Shown: positions 43,401 through 50,929 of the stretch, piece after piece
How the letters are laid out: each line of letters opens with the position of its first letter
Numbering within the stretch: the stretch's first letter is position 1
Program-made: the position numbers and the translations under genes
Origin: Myxococcales bacterium
Lineage (GTDB): Bacteria; Myxococcota; UBA727; JABDBI01
DNA: 64,000 bases
Assembly (NCBI GenBank): GCA_023898405.1
Contig: CP060221.1
Location: 1,813,501-1,877,500, forward strand
Direction: 5' to 3'
Notes under the pieces: model-generated
What the model saw: the letters and a program-made list of their open reading frames with translations, nothing else
What the model was told of the DNA's origin: nothing
Database searches by the model: none

Positions 43401-43887
43401 CAGCTGGTAAATTATTAGGTATCTGAAGATCAAATTGTTGATCAGGTTTTTTAATTAATAAATCTTTGTAGTTAAATGGTCGGTAATCTGGCATATAGCC
43501 AATATAAACTCCAGTATCACTTTTCCTAAGCATTTCAGGTGCGTATCCTGCATCTTCAATAGCCTTAATAGCTTGCTGTAAGAAGAGCCGTTGAGCAGGA
43601 TCCATGACTTCAGCTTCACTGGGAGAAACTTTGAAATAGTGGTGATCAAAACCATCAATGCGATTTAAAAAGCCGCCTCTTTGATATTCAATGTCAAGGT
43701 GTTTTGCAAAACGATGGTGATAAATATCATCGATAAATGGCAATAAGTCATCTCGCCGCTCTTGTGGAAAACTTCGAATCGCAGAATTGCTCTGAATTAG
43801 AAAATCCATGAATTCTAGTGGATTGTTCGCCTTGGGTAAATTACAGGCCATGCCGACAATGGCAACTTGATGAGTTTCATCCAACAT
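40411..43887 (-). CDS. Polyketide synthase module KS-KR-ACP (no integrated AT)
   Basis: A 1158-residue single-module type I synthase. The ketosynthase (residues ~5-430) has catalytic Cys185 in CIDTACSSVM, His319 in EAHGTGT and His359 in KGNIGHL, all intact. After a C-terminal linker, the ketoreductase (~620-1020) has the NADPH motif ISGGLGGIGLSLANYL and the Ser/Tyr pair in SSVASYFPSVGQSSYSMANN. An acyl carrier protein follows, with phosphopantetheine Ser about 1112 in DDLGGDSIMATQ. No AT, DH, ER or TE domain is present, so the separate acyltransferase gene must load it, as in trans-AT systems. One condensation and one ketoreduction would give a 3-hydroxyacyl chain. Confidence 0.93.
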   Translation of the reverse strand: MLDETHQVAIVGMACNLPKANNPLEFMDFLIQSNSAIRSFPQERRDDLLPFIDDIYHHRFAKHLDIEYQRGGFLNRIDGFDHHYFKVSPSEAEVMDPAQRLFLQQAIKAIEDAGYAPEMLRKSDTGVYIGYMPDYRPFNYKDLLIKKPDQQFDLQIPNNLPAVIASRISYFLDLKGPALCIDTACSSVMTALDLAVQAIQNKSITGAIVGGVKIMLAPLLVNGQSIAIESPDFESKPFDASANGVGIGEGVGALYLKPLHLARKDQDFIYCIIEASSTNQDGRSLGLAAPNPHSQENVVVKTWGKSSVNAKQISFLEAHGTGTKVGDPIEVAALSKAFTSHTNDKQFCYLSSVKGNIGHLYEASGIPSLIKTALSVYFKKKFPICNFKIPNYQINFANTPFYVGKDVEDWPEEVRYAGINSFGMSGTNAHVLIRNDDNSYESNVPCNEHTDLLVISAKSHDSLVGLLKDYLSYLPRNLFSFQDICHTSRIGRSHYNYRFAVLAKNWIEAKNLIYAQLSKKEKIEGCVLGKSAGEISEIALSYVQGENIEWQAHFNEQLCRRVPIPTYHFHEQRAWVSFDPLYEEKIREKNKFHHHYVYKKYLELKDFENINSPEKTTTVALLASERHLEQTKKIFISAGYKIIAAKPWQQFEELIKEINGNTDKLQIVWCGEMSKPGEYDLLQAKNLRLFAKSLNKLSGFISLAIATQAGSKPIDEDFIDPVQRMIHGLAISLAKETKLNVQLVDRHYAEHLDSVAKFLKSNNQTLFSYLYKDAAYKRVFTGLALSPEAKAKDCLTHSGVYIISGGLGGIGLSLANYLMEKWSAQVILLSRHGRIRSHYRETFSSVLSNHRTVIKTNFYGLQQDWETLFSEINDKYGAINGIYHLAGVPSAHLLAHENDNDFDKVLDPKIYQTKNLIKALSNANIKNSFVALFSSVASYFPSVGQSSYSMANNFMDGLALSYKDNLAFNHICSLAWVAFKDIGMAKDAKTNVDTSFKAILCDDAIEQMHRMIASKSRHGLIGEINYKMGQLVKELASYGYELGEDIISMLDPKQQAPTPKISLEEIEVELVGNKHSQASENLILVAKIWSKHLGYRQMEVEARLYDDLGGDSIMATQIARDIEIHFGHKLNISDLIDSSLLEVALTIDKMTSLKNSRD

Positions 43888-45079
43888 TATTTTCTATCTC
43901 TTTTAATGTATAACCTTTAAGTACCATTGCTTGGATGAAGCGATTTCGGCATATTTCTAAATCTGCATCCTTAAAATCAGATTGATTATTTTCTTTTAAA
44001 GATACTATGAAATTTAATAGTTCCGAATAAATACCAGAAATCCTATCGACTTCATCCGATGACTCTCTATTTTTTTTCTTGCTACAAGCTAGTCTTGAAA
44101 GCCAGTTATCAAGTATTTTTATGTATTGCTCTGCTTTAAGTGCTTTACTTTTTTTACGTCCGATTTCTGAATACATTGAAATCAAATCAATTGCTTTTAG
44201 CTTGAAGACTTGTTTGGCTAACACATCTTTGACCGATTTTTGTAAAATAGATTGTGGTCCTACATCTATTAGACAGTTTACATTATCATTTTCCAGAAGT
44301 TTTTCTATACAGGTAATCCACAACACAGGCTTATCAATCTGGCTTTCTAATGCTGCTCTAACGCTTTCCGCATCGTCGAGCAGTGTTGCAGTAGTGGATG
44401 AAAGAACTTTTATTTGTGGGTCGTTAATAGTGATTTGATCAAGTTTACTTGAAAAACGGTCTTTAATTATTGCCATCATCGGATGATGAAATGCTCCGGC
44501 TACTTTTAGCGGCATGGTAACTATGTGATTTTTCTTAAGGGTTTCTTGAAAAGCACAAAGCAAGGGCAGGTTTCCGGAAACGACAAATTCTTTAGGACTA
44601 TTAAAACTTGAAATTATCAAGGGTAAATTATTGGGCTGCAATTTTTTATTGAAGTTAAAAAGGTAATCTTCTACATCGGAAAGCGAAAGATTGATGATGG
44701 CAAGCATGCCACCGCTTTCTTCTTGTGAGACTGCGTCCATTAGTTGTCCTCTTGCTTTAACAAGAAAGAGGGCATCCATTAAATCGAGAGATTTAGACGC
44801 TACTAAAGCTGTAAATTCTCCAAGGCTGTGTCCACAGAGAAAGCTCGGTATAAAACCAAAGTTATCAAGACAAAAAAGAAAATAACAGTAACTTGTTAAC
44901 AGTACTGTGGGCTGGCAATACTCACTTCTCTGTAAGTTTTCAGGTTTTTCTAAATTAAGTTGTAGTTTTTTTTGGGCCTGAGAAAAGAGCTGTCGTGCAG
45001 GAGAATAATTTTTTACTATCCAATCTGTCATATTAGGAGATTGACTTCCCTGGCCGGGAAATAAGTAGGCAAAACTCAT
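43877..45079 (-). CDS. Acyltransferase (malonyl-CoA:ACP transacylase-like), trans-acting
   Basis: A 400-residue protein. Residues ~1-290 are a FabD-like acyltransferase: LFPGQGSQ at the N-terminus, nucleophile Ser85 in LCGHSLGEFTAL, Arg110 in VKARGQLM (the residue that binds a malonyl carboxylate) and His198 in AGAFHHPMM. The last ~110 residues are a helical extension with no recognised domain. It sits between the ligase and synthase genes and overlaps both (4 and 11 bases), so it is most likely the trans-acting AT that loads the KS-KR-ACP protein. Confidence 0.9.
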   Translation of the reverse strand: MSFAYLFPGQGSQSPNMTDWIVKNYSPARQLFSQAQKKLQLNLEKPENLQRSEYCQPTVLLTSYCYFLFCLDNFGFIPSFLCGHSLGEFTALVASKSLDLMDALFLVKARGQLMDAVSQEESGGMLAIINLSLSDVEDYLFNFNKKLQPNNLPLIISSFNSPKEFVVSGNLPLLCAFQETLKKNHIVTMPLKVAGAFHHPMMAIIKDRFSSKLDQITINDPQIKVLSSTTATLLDDAESVRAALESQIDKPVLWITCIEKLLENDNVNCLIDVGPQSILQKSVKDVLAKQVFKLKAIDLISMYSEIGRKKSKALKAEQYIKILDNWLSRLACSKKKNRESSDEVDRISGIYSELLNFIVSLKENNQSDFKDADLEICRNRFIQAMVLKGYTLKEIENNVG

Positions 45080-46986
45080 ACCTTAGCTCCATTTAGAGAT
45101 TGTTGATATGATGAAATTAAAAAATTTCTAAAATCAGTAATATTTGGGTGACTATAAATATCGGCAACAGAAACTGAAATAGATAATTTTTTTGATAGTT
45201 CGTTAACTAAAATTAATAAATCCAAAGAAGAAAGCTCAAGATCTTGAATATTCATATCTTTATCGCTTAACACGTCATTTCCTAAGTAAGTTTGCAAAAG
45301 TTGATTGACTATTGTGCTTGAAGTTATTGCTAAGGTTGATTTTTTGTTAAGCACTAAAGGATTGGAAAAATTCTCTTTGCTCGATTCATCTTGGTTCAAA
45401 AAATCTCTCATCAATTGAAATCTTTGAATTTTTCCACTGGTGGTGCGAGGTACTTTTGCAATTTTAATAAAGCGAGTGATTTCAAAACCAAATTGTTTGC
45501 GACAGGTCTCAAAAATTGATTGAGCCAGCGATTCATAGGTTTTTACACAGGGTGCACGTAAAAAAACAATAATTTCGTCATCATTGGAGAAATCATTTTT
45601 GGAAACAACACACTGCCCAGGAGAAATTCCAAGAGCTTCAAATAGATGACTTTCGATTTCATTCGCGAAATAACTTAGTCCATTTACTTTGAAGTGGTCC
45701 TTCGTACGTCCCAGCCAATAGAGACATCCGTTAAAAATAAATCCTATATCTCCGGTCACATACCCTTCATCTAAATTATTAAGCCCCTGATGATTTATAA
45801 TTTTACGTGTGACAGTGGGACCTTGAATGAATATGTTTCCTATCTCGAGTTCGTTTAAGGGGATTTGAAAATCATCGACAATTTCTAAACAGAGCGAAGG
45901 AATTGGTTTCCCTACATTGGCAACGATAATACTATGAGGTGTGAGTGATGGTTTGTTGGCAGCATCAACTTGGCTAATAATAGTTACTTTTTCACCCATA
46001 CCGATACTTCTAGAATCAATTTGTAGAAAGTTGCATTCATCAATTTGATCTTTTATCGTTACTGTTAAAGTGGCTTCTGCCAAACCGTAGGCCGAGGTTA
46101 AGGCATCAGGCTTAAGCTCCCAGGATGCTAGTAAATCTTTACTCGTTTGTGTGACGGAATATACGATGGGTTCGGCTCCATTAACAATGGCTTTAACCTT
46201 GCTTAGGTCAGGTTTTTTTAGCAATGCGTTACATCGGCTGTTGAAAAAATGATTGGCAAAATTAGTAGTAGTTAATAAGGTACTACCTTCTTCGGCGGCA
46301 ATTTCAAACCACACCTGAGGTTTTCGTAAAAAATAATTCAAACTAAGTAGGCACTGATGACTTCTATTAAGCAAGGGTGCAAGGTGACCCAAAATAATTC
46401 CAAAATCATGAGTCATGGGCATCCAACTTAAAAATCGTTCATCATCTGAGTCACAATGTATTGCAGCTAATGTATTCTTAATATTCAGCTGGATCATTGA
46501 CCAGCTCATAGCAATTCCTTTTGGACTACTTGTGGATCCTGAGGAGAACTGCCAAAAAAATGTTTCAGAGTCATCCATAATGGCGCTGTTTTTTAAAAAA
46601 CGCTTTTTATAACAAAGATCGTCAGATTTGTTATTGCAAAGAAAAGCGAAACCTGCTTCGAGTGTTTCCTCATCGAGAACCATTGAATTAGGAAGCTGAG
46701 CTTTCACTTCTTTTAGTTTATGCTTTCGTTGCGGAGAATCAGCAAAGGTTAAAGGCGCAGGAACCATATTTGAAAGAATGGCCCCCCAAAAAAGCAATAG
46801 TTGCTCGTACTTTTCTCGAGCTTGGGTAATTATAGTGGTTCTAGCAGGCAAGCCTTTAGATTCTATAACACAAGCGAGTTCAGCCGCTTGTAAAAAAAAA
46901 TCATGGTAGCTAAGCCGTTTTTTGTTCACAGCACTATTGTAAAATGTGATGAATCGCTCTTTGAAATTATTAAAATCCAACGTCAT
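45076..46986 (-). CDS. Fatty acyl-AMP ligase-like enzyme with C-terminal acyl carrier protein
   Basis: A ~636-residue adenylate-forming enzyme. Signatures are the P-loop FWQFSSGSTSSPKGIAMSWS, LSWMPMTHDFGIILGH, AYGLAEATLTV and a downstream GYVTGDIGFIFNGCLYWLGR with a hinge and KVPRTTSGKIQRF. The MPMTHD and AYGLAEATL patterns are those of fatty acyl-AMP ligases that feed polyketide synthases. Residues ~550-630 are an ACP with its Ser in LELSSLDLLILVNEL. It probably activates a fatty or other carboxylic acid and loads it onto its own carrier to prime the synthase. Start set at ATG 46986; the ribosome-binding site is weak, and a TTG at 47055 adds an unlikely N-terminus. Confidence 0.9.
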   Translation of the reverse strand: MTLDFNNFKERFITFYNSAVNKKRLSYHDFFLQAAELACVIESKGLPARTTIITQAREKYEQLLLFWGAILSNMVPAPLTFADSPQRKHKLKEVKAQLPNSMVLDEETLEAGFAFLCNNKSDDLCYKKRFLKNSAIMDDSETFFWQFSSGSTSSPKGIAMSWSMIQLNIKNTLAAIHCDSDDERFLSWMPMTHDFGIILGHLAPLLNRSHQCLLSLNYFLRKPQVWFEIAAEEGSTLLTTTNFANHFFNSRCNALLKKPDLSKVKAIVNGAEPIVYSVTQTSKDLLASWELKPDALTSAYGLAEATLTVTIKDQIDECNFLQIDSRSIGMGEKVTIISQVDAANKPSLTPHSIIVANVGKPIPSLCLEIVDDFQIPLNELEIGNIFIQGPTVTRKIINHQGLNNLDEGYVTGDIGFIFNGCLYWLGRTKDHFKVNGLSYFANEIESHLFEALGISPGQCVVSKNDFSNDDEIIVFLRAPCVKTYESLAQSIFETCRKQFGFEITRFIKIAKVPRTTSGKIQRFQLMRDFLNQDESSKENFSNPLVLNKKSTLAITSSTIVNQLLQTYLGNDVLSDKDMNIQDLELSSLDLLILVNELSKKLSISVSVADIYSHPNITDFRNFLISSYQQSLNGAKV

Positions 46987-47100
46987 AATATTTTCATTTT
47001 TTAAAATGTTAATGACAAGGGCTCGACTTAAGAAAAATAAGCAAAAGTTGAACAAATAAATTCTTAAATCGAACTCATTTACTGCATATCGACAAATCGG

Positions 47101-47128
47101 CTTATAGTAATTTTATTTTTGAAGTCAA
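47101..47128 (-). promoter_or_regulatory. Promoter of the polyketide operon
   Basis: On the minus strand TTGACT (47128-47123), a 16-base spacer and TATAAG (47106-47101), followed by a ~110-base leader before the ligase ATG. The rest of the 46987-47515 gap shows no other signal; the plus-strand deubiquitinase-like gene starts at its far end. Confidence 0.6.
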
Positions 47129-47515
47129 TGGGTTGTTTAAGTTACTAATAAGGTTTCTATAGAGAACATTTTTGAGGTAAGTAAAAAATTATTTTATTTT
47201 TAAATTATATCTCTGAAAGAAGTAATTTTTGCGGCAAATATATGTTCGATCTCCAAATGCTGCAAAACAAAAAATAGAAAAGAATATTCCTATCTTCTAA
47301 ACTCAAAGGTGCAATGGAGAGAATTAATCACCACATGGCACCATGAATTTATGAGTTTTATAGTTTATCGACTCAAAACTGTGTGCTTGAGGCTGATGTA
47401 TTTTGGACAGGAAGCACAATATAGCTTTTTCAGTCTCATAGGCAATAAACCAGTCAAGTATTGCAATAAATGAGAAATTATATGTACTTTAAATGTTATA
47501 TGTGCTGGGGATAAT

Positions 47516-48469
47516 ATGAGTTTTCTCGAAAATAATTGTTTTATACTATGTTTAAGTATTTTGTTGATGGCAGGCTGTGATACATCAAGTCAAACTCCGC
47601 AGCCAAGAATGATTACTGATAGTGCGTTGCCACCAGTGGGCATTGAAAATAAGGATTCAGATTGTTACTTAATCAGCTTGGCTCAGCTCATATTGAATTC
47701 TCCAGATTTTCTTGCAGCATTCAAAAAAGTTGCTCACAAAAATCCTATTTATAGCGACTTGGTAGAAGCATATCAGAAAGCACAACAAGAAAAAACGTTT
47801 TTGCTTACCGGAGAAGGTAGTGCTTTTCGGAAATTTAAACAATATTTGCATAAGCTGTATGGCGATGATGTATGCAAACCAGGAGCATCGAGTGCTCCTG
47901 GGTTTGTTTTCTTAAAGATAGTTCCCGATATTCTTAATGCTACTGATAATGCATGGCCGCCTGTAATTAAAACGATTACTACTACTACTACAAAAGAATC
48001 GGGAGAATCTAAACAAGAAAGTCTAGATGAGTACTTGTTAAATTATGCTGGAAGTGATGGAGCAAGTCTAGATAATAGTGATTCGGATATGGGACAGGAA
48101 ATAGTGAAGCAGTTCATCTCTCGTGAAGTTGTTAGATTTAGCAAAATACCTGAAAGCATCTTTTTTAGTGCTAACCTTGCTCCTTGTATTAAATGTTTTT
48201 CTTTTACGATGCCCAACCAAATGTTTAATAATATTAAAGAAGCAGAACATGGTATTCAGTATAAATTATCTTATTTTGCGGTCCACATTGGTACAGTAGA
48301 TATAGGACATTATTTGTGTTATATGAAAATTAATGGAATTTGGTATGAGGCCGAGGATACTCATATTAAACAGATTGGCGATGATGAAGAAATTAAAAAG
48401 CTTCTGAAACCTGTTGAGCCACAGAATGCGTCAATTGTGCTTCTAAGGTATGAACGCGTTCGTTCTTAG
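47516..48469 (+). CDS. Lipoprotein with ubiquitin-specific protease (USP, peptidase C19) signature
   Basis: A 317-residue protein. The N-terminus is a lipoprotein signal (CLSILLMAGC, lipobox Cys21), so the protein is exported. The USP Cys box is GIENKDSDCYLISLAQLI (residues 42-59): Asn45 five before the nucleophile Cys50, Ser54 and Gln57 in register with the eukaryotic GLxNxxxxCYxxSxxQ. The His box is YFAVHIGTVDIGHYLCYMKI (His265) and GIWYEAEDTHIKQI (Asp281), followed by the closing strand SIVLLRYERV, as in USPs. An internal IPESIFFSANLAP fits the 'LPxxLxxxL' strand. The 220-residue core is shorter than most USPs, and the zinc-binding fingers are reduced to a possible CIKC. Expected activity is removal of ubiquitin from host proteins or loss thereof. 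No homology search was possible. Confidence 0.78.
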   Translation: MSFLENNCFILCLSILLMAGCDTSSQTPQPRMITDSALPPVGIENKDSDCYLISLAQLILNSPDFLAAFKKVAHKNPIYSDLVEAYQKAQQEKTFLLTGEGSAFRKFKQYLHKLYGDDVCKPGASSAPGFVFLKIVPDILNATDNAWPPVIKTITTTTTKESGESKQESLDEYLLNYAGSDGASLDNSDSDMGQEIVKQFISREVVRFSKIPESIFFSANLAPCIKCFSFTMPNQMFNNIKEAEHGIQYKLSYFAVHIGTVDIGHYLCYMKINGIWYEAEDTHIKQIGDDEEIKKLLKPVEPQNASIVLLRYERVRS

Positions 48470-48588
48470 TAATCTTTATAGGCAAAAAACAGTTGTTGGT
48501 TGTGTTATAAAGACGGTCACCAATTCTCTTTGGAGCGCTAAAAAACTGGAAGTCAAAGAGAGGCATACATGCATTGCAGGAGTAGTGA

Positions 48589-48939
48589 GTGCAGCCATCG
48601 CTCATTATCGCACGAGATCGAGCGCATGTACGCGAGCTCTCTAAAAAATTCCGTTATAAAGAAATCATTAGTGCATCGGCATTTTTTGACAAAGTGCGTA
48701 CACTTGCGTTTATTTACGATGCTCAACTAAGACGTGATGACCATGCGCCATTATTGTTAGCACAAGATATTTTATCGCAAAAAAAGAACTTCCCCTTACT
48801 GTATGCACGTAATTTTGTCACGCTTTATTCATCTTTCTTTCACGGTACCAAAACACCTCGTGACTTAAAAAATACTTCACAGCGCTATCGCGTAAATCTT
48901 TTGAATATGCCATGCATGAATAACTATGGCGAGAACTAA
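48589..48939 (+). CDS. Hypothetical protein, 116 aa
   Basis: A basic, mostly helical protein without signal peptide or recognised domain. It starts at GTG six bases after GGAG. It lies 120 bases after the USP-like gene on the same strand and might be co-transcribed. The sequence (KKFRYKEIISASAFFDKVR) looks protein-like, but the gene could be a fragment, since the sequence on both sides is non-coding. Confidence 0.42.
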   Translation: MQPSLIIARDRAHVRELSKKFRYKEIISASAFFDKVRTLAFIYDAQLRRDDHAPLLLAQDILSQKKNFPLLYARNFVTLYSSFFHGTKTPRDLKNTSQRYRVNLLNMPCMNNYGEN

Positions 48940-49141
48940 CTTATTCCACTCTTTTTGCTAAACGCTGTAAACTTGTCGAACTAATTTTCCTGGTGCTTTG
49001 TTTGAATAGGTTAACGTAGATGGCAATGATTTGCATTTCCATAGATTTCTCTTCTTGTTGTAAAAGAGATTTTCAACGGTAATGCAAATTTGTTCTATGC
49101 CTCAGAATGGTAGCAACTTGGGTTATTTAATATTTTCTATT

Positions 49142-49516
49142 CTAATTTGGTGGAAGATGATTTAAAGGAAAACTAAAAATAATATTCCAGCTTTCTGGGC
49201 TAGGGCCTAAGTTTTTTTGCTCAAAAGATTCTACTTTATGAATGACGGCACGGTGCGTTGATTGTAAGTGATCAATCATGTTATTTGATGTATCGCCTAA
49301 AATTACGACAGAGCAAATGGGACATTTTGTATGGTAGTCAGCCATAATTGTAGATTTATGATAGTGACCATTGTTGTGACGAGTAGAGGAATATTCTCCT
49401 CTTAAAACTGCTTCAGGTCCTTTGCAATAGATACCATTAGCTGGGTCATGGCAAATATCACTAGAAAAAGTTGCCAAAGAAAAAACTCCAACAATAATAA
49501 TACCTAAGTTTTTCAT
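49142..49516 (-). CDS. Secreted protein with a C2H2-like zinc finger
   Basis: A 124-residue exported protein with a short signal peptide (MKNLGIIIVGVFSLATFSS). In the mature part, CPICSVVILGDTSNNMIDHL continues QSTH, giving Cys-x2-Cys, 14 residues, His-x4-His, the ligand spacing of a classical zinc finger. Two further cysteines (ICHDPANGIYC) near the N-terminus may form a disulfide. GGAG precedes the ATG. Function unknown; zinc fingers of this type are rare in exported bacterial proteins. Confidence 0.65.
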   Translation of the reverse strand: MKNLGIIIVGVFSLATFSSDICHDPANGIYCKGPEAVLRGEYSSTRHNNGHYHKSTIMADYHTKCPICSVVILGDTSNNMIDHLQSTHRAVIHKVESFEQKNLGPSPESWNIIFSFPLNHLPPN

Positions 49517-49660
49517 GATTACTCCATGATTGCTAAAATGCCACTGTCCATTGAATCATGCAGACTGTAATTTTATTCGCTCTTGAAATTAATCAAGCCT
49601 TTACTTTATTCCTCGTCTTTGCTTTGCTGCGGGCGTTCCTAAATTAAATGGATCGTGTCC

Positions 49661-49760
49661 AGAAAAAGTTGAAAGGCTTCTTAATAAATTTTTTCACTAA
49701 GTCCTCGCGTGAGCTGCGGAATCGTTCAAAAATTTATTAAGAAGCCTTTCAACTTTTTCT
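49661..49760. repeat. 33-bp perfect inverted repeat
   Basis: AGAAAAAGTTGAAAGGCTTC... at 49661-49693 and its exact complement at 49728-49760, separated by 34 bases. As RNA this is a very strong hairpin. It lies between two minus-strand genes, after the stop of neither at the distance expected for a terminator. It could be a small MITE or a transcription barrier. Confidence 0.85.
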
Positions 49761-49801
49761 TTACATCACCAATTAAAGGCTTAGTAGGTTTTGGGATTGT
49801 A

Positions 49802-50746
49802 TTAGTTAATGAGCTGATCGAGATTTTTCATTAAAGTTGAACCATTAAAAGTGCTTTCTTTTAGTTTGTCTAACAATTGTTTGACGGTGGGTGAGGATTG
49901 GTCTTTAAATAAATTATTCCTAATATTATTGAATATTTTGTTATCATTCATGTCAGTTATCCAATGCAAGGTCGCAATTGCTCTTTCCTCACTGACTTGA
50001 TAGGGTTTACCGATCACTAAAGAATAAAATGAAATGCTTTTATCAGAATCCTTAGGAGGCAACTTTATGGCAGCAGTTTGGGGAGATAGCATGCCATCAT
50101 GAGTGTGAACTTTAAATTCTTTCATTTCATTAATTTTTACTTCTTCTGACACATCAAAATCAGCATCAAAAATACCGTATTCAAAATTATCATTAAGTCT
50201 GTCGCCTTGGAAGTGATTGGGAATATCAGGATCAGCCCAAGTATGAGCTTTTAAGTAGCTAATATTACTTTGATTTTCTTTTTCATTGTTGCCTATGGCA
50301 TTGCTATTTTGCACTATCCAATGAATCTCTACTTTGTTTTTTCCTAAGAGATTTTTTTCCTCTAGTTTTTTCCGAATATCTTGGGGGAGTTTTGATTCAA
50401 AATCATGTGGTAACTGAGCTGAAAAATTAAAAATAGGTGGCATATTGTCATAATCGGCCACTACTGTTGCCTTAGGAAACTTTCCATCAGCATAGTTTGA
50501 GAATTTTTCTTCATCATTTTTATAAGAAAATATGCGTGAAGTTCCAATTTTATTTCTTAATATCTTAGATTCTAAGAATTTTTCAGGATTTACCTTGGGT
50601 TGATTTTTATTTGGCTTATCTGTTTTTAGTGTTTCAGGTTTTGATTTTTCCGAATTTTTTACGGGCTCATCTTTTGTAGTAGGACCAGTATTGGAGCAGG
50701 AATAGATAGTAATAAATGTGGTTAATATTAATATTCTATTTAACAT
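49802..50746 (-). CDS. Lipoprotein of unknown function
   Basis: A 314-residue protein with a lipoprotein signal (ILILTTFITIYSC, lipobox Cys17) and a Lys/Glu/Pro-rich linker to about residue 60. The remaining ~250 residues form a soluble domain with no recognised family (WIVQNSNAIG, FDADFDVSEEVKI, IATLHWITDM). GAGGT stands before the ATG. It is divergent from the sppA-like gene. Confidence 0.68.
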   Translation of the reverse strand: MLNRILILTTFITIYSCSNTGPTTKDEPVKNSEKSKPETLKTDKPNKNQPKVNPEKFLESKILRNKIGTSRIFSYKNDEEKFSNYADGKFPKATVVADYDNMPPIFNFSAQLPHDFESKLPQDIRKKLEEKNLLGKNKVEIHWIVQNSNAIGNNEKENQSNISYLKAHTWADPDIPNHFQGDRLNDNFEYGIFDADFDVSEEVKINEMKEFKVHTHDGMLSPQTAAIKLPPKDSDKSISFYSLVIGKPYQVSEERAIATLHWITDMNDNKIFNNIRNNLFKDQSSPTVKQLLDKLKESTFNGSTLMKNLDQLIN

Positions 50747-50929
50747 GAAGTACCTCGATTTTGTTGTTTTTTGGTTTGATGATAATAGTGCGATATTGTT
50801 CTGTAATTTTATAAAAAAACATGGTTGTAAAGAGTATTAGAAGAAATTCATAAGATTTAAACTCTCTTGAAATCATTGTTGGAAACTGTGTGTTGCATAG
50901 TCTGTACACAGCTAAAGATCGGTTTAAAG

